From assembly GCA_050014795.1 (NCBI GenBank), contig JBEKCQ010000025.1, forward strand, positions 1 through 29,095: DNA of 29,095 nt, given 5' to 3'. This stretch comes from JALHUF01 sp050014795. GTDB lineage: Bacteria > Acidobacteriota > Terriglobia > UBA7540. Position 1 is the stretch's first letter; every line of letters starts with the position of its first letter. The notes beneath the pieces were generated by a model. It was not told where the DNA came from. It did no database searches and saw nothing but the letters and a program-made list of their open reading frames with translations. This document shows positions 7,879 to 14,282 of the stretch, piece by piece. A program made the position numbers and the translations under genes.

Positions 7879-9033
7879 CTACGTCTTCCCGAACTGCCGC
7901 ATGTGCCAGTCGTCGGCAAACAGGTTGAAGAAGCCTTCCTTGTAGGGGTGCTCCCGGATGAGATCTTCGTTGAGTTCGACGCCCAGACCCGGTTTCTCAG
8001 GCGGATAGAAGTAGCCCGCGCGCGGCACCGGGCATCCCGGCACGGCCTCGCGCACCCAGGTTTCCGAAAAATCGTCGAAGCATTCCTGCACCTTGAAGTT
8101 GGTGGTGCAGAAATCGAAATGCACGCTCGCCGTCGTGCAGACGGGCCCGTTCGAATTGTGCGGCGCCATCACCATGGAGCGCACGTCGGCCATCGCCGCG
8201 ATCTTTTTCATTTCCAGGAAGCCGCCGGCGTGGATGATGTCGGCCTGGATGATGTCCGGCGCGCCGGATTCGAGCACTTCGCGGAAGCCGTAGCGGGTGA
8301 AGCAGCGTTCGCCCGTGGCCACGGGCAGATGGACGTGCTCGGCGACCTTCCGGAGCGAAGGGACATCCTCCGGCGGGCAAGGCTCTTCGATCCAGCCGGG
8401 CTGATATGGTTCCAGCATCCGTGCCAGCTCGATGGCGGTCGCCGCGCTGAAGCGGCCGTGCATCTCGATGAAGATTTCGACCTCCGGCCCCACCGCGTCG
8501 CGAATGGCGGCCACCAGCTCCACCGAGCGGACTTTCTCCTCGCGCGTCAACTCCAAAGCGCCAGGGCCGAAGGGATCAACCTTCAGGGCCCGGTAGCCCT
8601 TGTCGAGAACCACCTGGACGCGCCGCGCGAATTCCTCGGGCTTCCGTTCCACCGTGTACCAGGCGTTGGCGTAGGCCTTGAGTTTCTCGTGGCAGCGGCC
8701 GCCCAGCAGCCGCCACACCGGCTGGCCGAGTGCTTTGCCGATGATGTCCCAGCAAGCGATCTCGATGCCGCTCATCACCGTGGTGGCGATGACACCGCCG
8801 CGCCAAAAATCGTTGCGGTACATTCTCAGCCACAGGTCTTCGATGTTGAACGGGTCGGAGCCGATGACGTGCCGCCGCGCCGCCCCTTGGAGATAGCCCA
8901 GCACACCCTCCTCGCGGTTTTGCAGCGTGCATTCGCCGATGCCTGTCAGTCCTTCGTCCGTCTTGACCTTGATGAAGACGAGGTTTCGCCAGCTCGTCCC
9001 CAGTACCAGGGGTTCAACGGCAGTGATTCTCAT
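7879..9033 (-). CDS. Mandelate racemase/enolase-superfamily sugar-acid dehydratase (galactonate dehydratase-like)
   Basis: Cytoplasmic enzyme expected to dehydrate an aldonic or related sugar acid through a Mg-stabilised enolate; 384 residues. The N-terminal capping domain (about 1-120) contains GLTGIGECT. The barrel supplies metal ligands at E190 (FIEMHGR, with H192), E216 (WIEEPCPPED) and E242 (ATGERCFTRYGF). H292 in MAPHNSNGP is the likely acid/base. The E-x-H arrangement and the GERCFTRYGF and HNSNGP motifs resemble D-galactonate dehydratase and its neighbours rather than mandelate racemase. The substrate cannot be fixed from sequence; fuconate, arabinonate or galactarate derivatives are also possible. 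GAGGAGG precedes the ATG at 9033. Next to galactosidase genes, a role in galactose oxidation products is a reasonable inference. Confidence 0.88.
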   Translation of the reverse strand: MRITAVEPLVLGTSWRNLVFIKVKTDEGLTGIGECTLQNREEGVLGYLQGAARRHVIGSDPFNIEDLWLRMYRNDFWRGGVIATTVMSGIEIACWDIIGKALGQPVWRLLGGRCHEKLKAYANAWYTVERKPEEFARRVQVVLDKGYRALKVDPFGPGALELTREEKVRSVELVAAIRDAVGPEVEIFIEMHGRFSAATAIELARMLEPYQPGWIEEPCPPEDVPSLRKVAEHVHLPVATGERCFTRYGFREVLESGAPDIIQADIIHAGGFLEMKKIAAMADVRSMVMAPHNSNGPVCTTASVHFDFCTTNFKVQECFDDFSETWVREAVPGCPVPRAGYFYPPEKPGLGVELNEDLIREHPYKEGFFNLFADDWHMRQFGKT

Positions 9034-9171
9034 GTGGCCTCCTCGCGCGGGATGGTTCTTGGTTCACGATCTTCGGTCCGAAGTGAACAGGAAATCTATC
9101 TCGAATCCGGCAAGGGAACAATGGGGTATTGGGGCGCGGCTGGAATAACACAGGGACACGAGGAAAAAGGG

Positions 9172-9250
9172 AAGGCCGGCGCGGCGGAGATGGCACGCTT
9201 GCACCCTTAGGGCGGGAGAGAAGCGGCAATCCGTCTCGCGCGCCGGCCTT
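9172..9250. repeat. Perfect 12-bp inverted repeat downstream of ferredoxin gene
   Basis: AAGGCCGGCGCG (9172-9183) and its exact complement CGCGCCGGCCTT (9239-9250) are separated by 55 bp. They lie just beyond the ferredoxin stop and upstream of the dehydratase gene. They could form a long hairpin in the transcript, or be a processing or termination site. No T-tract was seen. Confidence 0.5.
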
Positions 9251-9271
9251 GGAAACGGCGCAGGCGGTTGA

Positions 9272-9523
9272 CTACGCGTAGTGCTGGGCGTTCTTCTCCG
9301 CGGCGGGCTTGAACTGCTCGGGCAGCTCGTCGAGGGTGAAAATCGCGGAGGCCTCGCACACCGGGACGCAGGCCCCACAATCGATGCAGTCGGTGGGGCT
9401 GACGTAAAGCTGCGTGGCTTCCTCGTAACCAGCTTCATCTTTGCGCGGATGAATGCAGTCTACCGGGCAGACCTCCACGCACTTGTTGTCTTTCGTGCAT
9501 TGCTCAGTAATGACGTAGGCCAT
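9272..9523 (-). CDS. Ferredoxin with two cysteine clusters (7Fe or 8Fe type)
   Basis: Small cytoplasmic electron carrier of 83 residues with eight cysteines. The first set is C9, C15, C19 and C23 (QCTKDNKCVEVCPVDCIHP). The second is C46, C49, C52 and C56 (CIDCGACVPVCE). The layout follows FdxA-type 7Fe ferredoxins, [3Fe-4S] plus [4Fe-4S]. However, the first two cysteines are separated by five residues rather than the seven usual in that group, and the last cysteine is followed by Glu instead of Pro. Cluster content is therefore uncertain. AAGGAG lies about 9 nt before the ATG. The gene is isolated, so the redox partner is unknown. A possible sigma-54 promoter lies at 9639-9654. Confidence 0.92.
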   Translation of the reverse strand: MAYVITEQCTKDNKCVEVCPVDCIHPRKDEAGYEEATQLYVSPTDCIDCGACVPVCEASAIFTLDELPEQFKPAAEKNAQHYA

Positions 9524-9638
9524 TCAACTACACTCCTTGGGGTATTGAGAATCGGCAGATGGTCGGGCCAACCTGACAGCCAGTCGCACTCCGCCTGTTC
9601 CGGGTCTGGGAGTTCTGACGACTCGGGCACAATAGCTC

Positions 9639-9654
9639 AGCAATTTTCCGCCCA
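9639..9654 (-). promoter_or_regulatory. Possible sigma-54 promoter upstream of ferredoxin gene
   Basis: On the minus strand TGGGCGGAAAATTGCT has GG and GC separated by exactly 10 nt, with the TTGCW form of the -12 element. The -24 side matches only TGG. The start would fall near 9628, about 105 nt before the ferredoxin ATG. No activator-binding site was identified. One such match can arise by chance. Confidence 0.25.
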
Positions 9655-9789
9655 AATCACAGAGTACGGATTCAATAACTTGAGATCTGTCAGAAACTCT
9701 CGCCATTTTTGTCACATCCTAGTTCGAGGGATCAGCGCGCCTGGAACCCAAGGCGGTTTCTGACCCCCAGTTTCTGCCGTCGGACACCC

Positions 9790-12174
9790 TCATTTAGCGG
9801 CATTTGCGGCGAACTCGACCTCCCAGTCCACAGCTTCCTGCTGTCCTTGAAAGCTGACCATTAGCGAATTCCCGGAGACTTCATGCCGCACCGGGACTTC
9901 GCGGTTCCCCTTGGTTGCTGCCCGTACTTGAGAGACAGTCACGCCCTCGGGAACGTAAATCCAGAGTGTGTAGGCATCTCCGGGCACGGTTTCCGACGAG
10001 CCGCGCAGTCGGTTTCGCGCGGCGTCCCACGCCACATCGAGGATGGAATAGGCGCCGGTGATGTGGCGGGACGTCCCGATCAGTTGGGGCCTATTCAACA
10101 AGGGGTGGATGAAAAGCACTCGCGTATCATGCGGCTCAATCTCGACCTCCATCCGGTTCTTGAACACACCGAGGAGCTTCTGGCCCCAGAAGTCGAAGGC
10201 GACATAGGAAGCGCCTGCGTCGAGTCCCAGCTTGTCCGCGAAGGAAATCTCTCTGGTAGTCTTCGCGCTCCGCCAGTTGGTCAGGCCCACGACATCATAG
10301 ACACCCGAGGGGGCATTCACCTTCAGATCCAGGATTTCCGGGTAGTTGTGGATGTAGAGGTCGGGTGTGGTCTGCTTGAAGCGGTCCCACTGCATGTCGG
10401 TTCCGCGGCTGAACAGGTCAACAGGAAGGATGGGCATAGTGGGCAAAGTCATCTTCAGCAGTCTGACCCGCTCTTCCGGCAGTTCCGGCATCACGCTGGC
10501 CATCGGATAGGCAACGCCGGTCAGTGCGACGTAGGTGACCACGGTGCGAGCTTCCGCCAGCGTGGTGCCGAACCCCGCCATAGGGTCCTCGCGGGTGCGG
10601 GCTGTCTCCACCACCCGGGGATCTCTTTTCTTTTCGGCTTCCGCCACGGTCATGGGCGGCAACAACTCCATTCCCTCGCCGGGCATGACGTAAACGACGA
10701 GGTGATTCAGGAACGCGTTCGCGTTGATGGAACTGAACAGGGCGTACATGCCCTGCCAACTGTTGTAGACATCGTGCCCGGTGAAGTAGGAGTTGAAATA
10801 GCCGAGGCCATTCAGCGGTGTGCCGGCCGGACATCCCTCGACGAAGGTTTTGGGGCCCATGGTCTCCCGAATCAGTTTGAGCCGGTTTCGATAGGCGACC
10901 AGGGGATCCACGGACTTGTCGTAGAGCTTATCCCTGTCCACGGAGGGCACATACTTGGGAAGGGCATGTTCCCCGTCGAACTTGTAGTACTCGAAGCCCC
11001 AGTCACCCAAGGTGGTGAACAACTTCTTGAGGAAGTCACGGACCGCGGGATTCGTGGAATCGAGGGAGGGGGTGCGGTAATCGAGGATGAGCTTTCCTGC
11101 CTTGTCCCGCAGATACCAGTCCGGATGCTGTTCCACGGCTCCGGCATAGGCATTAGGGACGAGCCACAAACCCGCATGCAGGCCCTTGGACTTGATGTAG
11201 TTCGCCAGCCACTGCGGCCCGTGGGGGAATTTCGCTTTGTCCCAGTTCTCAATCCAGTAGTGCTCCCCCTTACTCCCCCGGTCGTAGCCGTCGTCCAGTT
11301 GAACGTACTGGAACCCGTAAGGCTTCAAGTTCGCGGCAATCCAATCCGCGTTCCGGACAATGTCGTCCTCGTTCACCTCATCGTAGTAGCTGGTCCAGCT
11401 GCTCCAGACCATGGGCGGCCGGCGGAAGTACGTGTCGTCAAACGGGACATAGAAAGGCACACCCAGCGTCTTCGTGTAATAGTCCGGAACCAGGCGCACC
11501 AGCGTGTTTCCCGGCACCGGGATGGTGACCTCGAGCAGATCCGGGTCCTGACTGCTACGCTCGATCAAGGTTTGGTCGGAGAAGTTGATCGCCGTATCGC
11601 TTTGGCGGTCGAAGAGGCTGTGCAGATTCGAACTCGACACCTGCCCCAAGGCAAAGTGCATGACCTCCGGATTGCGCACGGGAAGGAAGGACTGGTGCCG
11701 CGTTTCACTCCCGCCATAACTGTGCAGGACTTCATTGGTTCCCACCCAATCCACCGGCACTCCCTGCGGGTCCAATACCCGGGCCACCACACGGTCCGGC
11801 GCAGCCGGCACCTTGGCAGTGAGCACCGCGCCCGTGGACGTGCTGGAGATTTTCAAGGTGTTGGGGCTCAATTCCAGCAGCCAGGCGGTCCGAGGTTCAC
11901 TCGTCCTCACGGAGAGTTGATGCCGGCCCTGCTTTTCCACGGACCAGTCCTTCAACGGGATTAGGCCATGCTCACCTTGCAGATTGAGTCGAACGTCCTT
12001 CAGCACCGTTCCCAACTTGGCGTGCGCAATGCTGAGCACACCCTGTTCTGGGTCCGCGGTGACAGTCCAGCCATCACTCGAGACAGAAACGGGGTTCCCC
12101 GTTTCCGCCGACGCTGCCGTCCCGCCCAGCGGGCTCAAGACAGCCAAAATCAGTACCGCCAAGAATCTGCCCAT
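9790..12174 (-). CDS. Secreted alpha-galactosidase, clan GH-D (GH36/GH27-like)
   Basis: Retaining glycosidase expected to remove alpha-linked galactose, or a close relative, from oligo- or polysaccharides outside the cytoplasm; 794 residues. A Sec signal peptide spans about residues 1-24 (hydrophobic core FLAVLILAVLSPLGG, then ASA before the mature part). A beta-sandwich domain precedes a TIM barrel of about residues 260-600. Barrel signatures are YGFQYVQLDDGYDRG, LHAGLWLVP, YYKFDGEH with nucleophile D400, and FTGHDVYNSW with acid/base D468. The C-terminus is beta-rich. The ATG at 12174 follows GGGAGG by 6 nt; the ORF extends upstream in frame to 12330, but those codons look non-coding. The gene is preceded by an unusually long leader with a motif cluster, and a strong promoter lies 490 bp upstream. 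Confidence 0.88.
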   Translation of the reverse strand: MGRFLAVLILAVLSPLGGTAASAETGNPVSVSSDGWTVTADPEQGVLSIAHAKLGTVLKDVRLNLQGEHGLIPLKDWSVEKQGRHQLSVRTSEPRTAWLLELSPNTLKISSTSTGAVLTAKVPAAPDRVVARVLDPQGVPVDWVGTNEVLHSYGGSETRHQSFLPVRNPEVMHFALGQVSSSNLHSLFDRQSDTAINFSDQTLIERSSQDPDLLEVTIPVPGNTLVRLVPDYYTKTLGVPFYVPFDDTYFRRPPMVWSSWTSYYDEVNEDDIVRNADWIAANLKPYGFQYVQLDDGYDRGSKGEHYWIENWDKAKFPHGPQWLANYIKSKGLHAGLWLVPNAYAGAVEQHPDWYLRDKAGKLILDYRTPSLDSTNPAVRDFLKKLFTTLGDWGFEYYKFDGEHALPKYVPSVDRDKLYDKSVDPLVAYRNRLKLIRETMGPKTFVEGCPAGTPLNGLGYFNSYFTGHDVYNSWQGMYALFSSINANAFLNHLVVYVMPGEGMELLPPMTVAEAEKKRDPRVVETARTREDPMAGFGTTLAEARTVVTYVALTGVAYPMASVMPELPEERVRLLKMTLPTMPILPVDLFSRGTDMQWDRFKQTTPDLYIHNYPEILDLKVNAPSGVYDVVGLTNWRSAKTTREISFADKLGLDAGASYVAFDFWGQKLLGVFKNRMEVEIEPHDTRVLFIHPLLNRPQLIGTSRHITGAYSILDVAWDAARNRLRGSSETVPGDAYTLWIYVPEGVTVSQVRAATKGNREVPVRHEVSGNSLMVSFQGQQEAVDWEVEFAANAAK

Positions 12175-12352
12175 CTTTCCCTCCCTATGCTGCCCTTTCA
12201 TGCTTGCCTCCGCCGCACACCTTGCGACGGCCGCGACATACGCGCCCCCCGCGGCCTCTACGCCCTGCGACGGAAGGCCCCTGAGAGGCCATGGATAAGC
12301 TATCAACATAGCCAAGCGGCAACCGACCATCGTCGATCTTCAGTGTTGAGTT

Positions 12353-12514
12353 CAGCTTCGCTTCTTTGTCAAAGCTGGTATATGATAGAAAAAAGGGCAC
12401 ATACCAGCTTCGCTTCGTGAAAACAGCCCTTATTTGTTTTCAATAACATACCAGCTTCGGTCCGTCTGTGGAAAACGTAACTGGCTCATTTTCTGGCACA
12501 TACCAGCTTCGCTT
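12353..12514. repeat. Cluster of ACATACCAGCTTCG motifs upstream of alpha-galactosidase
   Basis: Three direct copies lie on the plus strand. GGCACATACCAGCTTCGCTT occurs at 12396-12415 and again, identical over 20 nt, at 12495-12514. A shorter copy, ACATACCAGCTTCG, is at 12446-12459. CATACCAG starts are spaced 47 and 52 bp apart. An inverted copy, AAGCTGGTATATG, is at 12372-12384 and a degenerate half (CAGCTTCGCTT) at 12353-12363. The inverted copy and the 12401-12410 copy form a perfect 10-bp inverted repeat (AAGCTGGTAT with ATACCAGCTT) around an A-rich 19-nt loop. The region is AT-richer than the flanking genes. Candidate roles are regulator sites, structured leader RNA or remnants of a dispersed repeat; no ORF here is convincing. 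Confidence 0.75.
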
Positions 12515-12665
12515 TCGCCTATCCGTATTTATAGGCACATCGGAATTGCGGCGCATTTTTGGTGCTCTAGCGTGTCGCCCGCTTGCGTCCGAGCTGCGTC
12601 CGCTCTCATTGCTTGCGACCTCGCGCCTGGTGTGAACATGCCAGACCCCTCTTATTGAAGAGAGT

Positions 12666-12694
12666 AGTCTAGCACACTTGTCCTCAAAAGTCAA
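12666..12694 (-). promoter_or_regulatory. Sigma-70 promoter directed towards the alpha-galactosidase gene
   Basis: On the minus strand TTGACT (12694-12689) and TAGACT (12671-12666) are separated by exactly 17 bp, five and four of six consensus bases. The start would be near 12659, giving a leader of about 485 nt that runs through the whole motif cluster to the ATG at 12174. The 40 bp around this promoter (12661-12700) match 28983-29022 at 33 positions, including 13 of the 17 spacer bases. Confidence 0.62.
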
Positions 12695-12720
12695 GCAAAA
12701 TCTGTGCGGGGCGTGGACAT

Positions 12721-12739
12721 CACGGGCGGGACACCCGTG
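12721..12739. repeat. Small palindrome CACGGG-N7-CCCGTG
   Basis: CACGGG (12721-12726) and CCCGTG (12734-12739) form a 6-bp stem with the loop CGGGACA. From memory it resembles a short GC-rich palindrome scattered through intergenic regions of several soil bacteria. Only one copy was found in this window. Confidence 0.4.
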
Positions 12740-12893
12740 CTTCGTGGGTGGTCGCGCGAGTCGCTCCGGGTCTTAGCCGTTGACTTTGGTGAAGGTCGGG
12801 GCCTCAAGGCCGGGGAAGGGAAATCGTCGGACAGGCAGTTCTCGGAGGGATCTGCAGCGGACACACGGGTTCCCGCGCCCGCATCCTGGGCTC

Positions 12894-12929
12894 AGGGCGC
12901 CCGAGGGATTCTGGTCCCTCGGGCGCCCT
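12894..12929 (-). terminator. Perfect 15-bp hairpin after the DksA-like gene
   Basis: AGGGCGCCCGAGGGA (12894-12908) pairs perfectly with TCCCTCGGGCGCCCT (12915-12929) around a 6-nt loop. It starts 31 bp beyond the stop of the minus-strand DksA-like gene, where a terminator is expected. It is the strongest stem-loop I found in the window. It lacks a T-run on either strand, so it may instead block 3' exonucleases. Confidence 0.55.
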
Positions 12930-12960
12930 GTCCGTTTCCAGGTTAGGAGGAGAGAAACGC

Positions 12961-13311
12961 TTAGTTCTTCGACCGCATTTCCTGGCAGGTGAGGCAATAC
13001 CTGGCCCAGGGGATTGCTTTGAGGCGGCTGGGGGAAATTTCCTCGTCGCACCCCTCGCAGACGCCGTAGGTTCCGCCGGCGACCCGCTTGAGTGCGCCTT
13101 CAACTTCCTTGAGCATCTGAGACCGGAGTTCGGCCGTCGCTGCCGTCAAGTCCTGCTGCGCGGTCTTGATGGCGAATTCCACCTCATCCGGGGTCTGAAG
13201 GCTGGTGGCCAAGGCCTCGGGTGCGCGCTTCGCTGAGTCGAGCAGTTCCTGCCGCTTCTTCAGCAATAGGCTCCGAAACGGAGACTTTCGTGTTTTCACC
13301 AATGTTGGCAT
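12961..13311 (-). CDS. DksA/TraR-family zinc-finger protein
   Basis: Probable RNA-polymerase secondary-channel regulator of the DksA/TraR group; 116 residues. The N-terminal two-thirds should form a coiled-coil hairpin. Its tip region carries TPDEVEFA, a D-x-x-E-x-A version of the acidic DksA tip motif. The C-terminal four-cysteine zinc finger is C85-x2-C88-x17-C106-x2-C109 (CEGCDEEISPSRLKAIPWAR, then YCLTC). An AAGGA site lies about 8 nt before the ATG at 13311. A 27-codon ORF in the same frame, separated only by a TGA, runs directly into this start. A perfect hairpin follows the gene. It is shorter than E. coli DksA (151 residues) and may not be a full functional equivalent. Confidence 0.9.
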   Translation of the reverse strand: MPTLVKTRKSPFRSLLLKKRQELLDSAKRAPEALATSLQTPDEVEFAIKTAQQDLTAATAELRSQMLKEVEGALKRVAGGTYGVCEGCDEEISPSRLKAIPWARYCLTCQEMRSKN

Positions 13312-13395
13312 TCAACTATCCTTCTTGGGGTAGCCCTTTTCTGTCCCGCCTGTTCCGATGAACGAGGAGGCCCGAAGGTTGCATAATCCTGCCAT
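13312..13395 (-). CDS. Possible 27-residue leader ORF abutting the DksA-like gene
   Basis: An ATG at 13395 follows an ideal AGGAGG (13409-13404) by 8 nt and opens a frame of 27 codons ending in TGA (13314-13312). The very next codon is the ATG of the DksA-like gene, in the same reading frame. The peptide (MAGLCNLRASSFIGTGGTEK, then GYPKKDS) is not one I recognise. Its Shine-Dalgarno is better than that of the gene downstream, which suggests translational coupling. Alternatively, the two parts were once one longer protein, later split by a stop codon. A chance ORF cannot be excluded. Confidence 0.42.
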   Translation of the reverse strand: MAGLCNLRASSFIGTGGTEKGYPKKDS

Positions 13396-13443
13396 TTTTT
13401 TTGCCTCCTGTAAACACTTTTTTGTTAAGGTTGGAACAGCGAC

Positions 13444-13476
13444 GGAAGGAGCTTCCATCTCTATGGAAAATATGAT
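13444..13476 (+). promoter_or_regulatory. Overlapping inverted repeats and -10-like box before lutC
   Basis: GGAAG-GAG-CTTCC (13444-13456) overlaps TTCCAT-CTCT-ATGGAA (13453-13468). Both end just upstream of TATGAT (13471-13476), a five-of-six -10 match. No good -35 hexamer lies 16-18 bp upstream. The arrangement suggests an activator- or repressor-controlled promoter for lutC in the gap between two divergent genes. Confidence 0.4.
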
Positions 13477-13497
13477 AGATACTGTCCGGGAGGCACA

Positions 13498-14235
13498 ATG
13501 GCGTCAACACGTGAGGAGATGCTAGCCCGAATCCGAAAGGCCCTGGGGCGGCCGGGAGCCCCAGTTGCGGTTCCCGGTCCCGAGGCCGACTTGCCGGAGC
13601 TGGGGGACGTTTTGCCCCCTATTCCTCCAGCCGAACTGGTTGCCAAGTTCGAGGAAGAGCTCCAGAAGGTGGATGGCTGCCCCTATCGGGCCACGAGCCT
13701 CGGCGAACTGGATGAGGTTCTTCGGAGGCTCCTAGGCGCTTCCCAGGGAAGGACGGTCGTGCTTTCCCGTAACCCCTTGATTACTCAGCTCGGACTTGGG
13801 GAGAAGCTGCGCGCGCTGGGGATGGCCGTCGCGGTCTGGCCAGCCGCGAGCGGCGGAGAGACGGCTCCAAAGGCGGCTCAGGAGTTCAGGGAGCAGGCCT
13901 TCGCAGCTGAAGTGGGGATCACCGGGGTAGATTTCGCTCTGGCTGAGACTGGGACTTTGGTCCTGAGCAGCCTGACGGAAGGCGCGCAACTGGCATCGCT
14001 TGCCCCGCCAGTCCACGTCGCGCTCTACCGGCGGAGCCAGGTCTTTGGAAGCTTGGAGGAAATCCTGGAGCGGCTTCCCGTGCCTCGCGACCCCAGCCAG
14101 GCGGTGCCCGGCCGCTCGGTCGTGTTCATCACCGGGTCCAGCCGCACTGCCGACATCGAACAGATCCTCATCCACGGCGTCCACGGGCCGCGCGAAGTCC
14201 ACGCCATCCTGGTGGAAGAGTCCTGCCTGGCCTGA
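13498..14235 (+). CDS. lutC: LUD-domain protein, LutC type
   Basis: A 245-residue protein of the LutC/YkgG family, named after the third component of the LutABC iron-sulfur L-lactate oxidising complex. The conserved core is present: EVGITGVDFALAETGTLVL (about 140-158), the SRNPLI region, and the C-terminal SRTADIEQILIHGVHGPREV (about 214-233). GGGAGG lies 5 nt before the ATG. lutA and lutB are not adjacent: the neighbours are the divergent DksA-like gene and, on the right, the convergent GH35-like gene. It may work with LutAB encoded elsewhere or do something else; LutC itself has no clear catalytic residue. Overlapping inverted repeats just upstream suggest dedicated regulation. Confidence 0.9.
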   Translation: MASTREEMLARIRKALGRPGAPVAVPGPEADLPELGDVLPPIPPAELVAKFEEELQKVDGCPYRATSLGELDEVLRRLLGASQGRTVVLSRNPLITQLGLGEKLRALGMAVAVWPAASGGETAPKAAQEFREQAFAAEVGITGVDFALAETGTLVLSSLTEGAQLASLAPPVHVALYRRSQVFGSLEEILERLPVPRDPSQAVPGRSVVFITGSSRTADIEQILIHGVHGPREVHAILVEESCLA

Positions 14236-14282
14236 ACGGATTTGTACACTGCCCTCGGGGAAGGAACCCCACCGGGGCGTCT

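Noticed and set aside
7546..9210. Plus-strand open frame of 554 codons
   Set aside because: Antisense to mntP and the dehydratase, spanning two genes with intact motifs.
9883..11964. Plus-strand open frame of 693 codons
   Set aside because: Antisense to the alpha-galactosidase gene; no signal, motif or ribosome site supports it.
12396..12514. CRISPR-like array
   Set aside because: Repeats are only 14-20 nt, number three, one copy is shorter, an inverted copy is present, and no cas gene is in the window.
12185..12694. Small ORFs on both strands in the alpha-galactosidase leader (such as 12185-12400, 12434-12658 and 12440-12694)
   Set aside because: They overlap each other, have no convincing ribosome sites and low-complexity basic translations. 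The repeated R-S-W-Y-V-P is explained by the DNA repeat itself.
12780..12809. TTGACT promoter on the plus strand
   Set aside because: The -35 hexamer has no -10 partner at 16-18 bp and no plus-strand gene follows.
13312..13314. TGA read as selenocysteine in an extended DksA-like protein
   Set aside because: The downstream ATG has its own ribosome site and gives a normal-length family member; no SECIS-like hairpin directly after the TGA was recognised.
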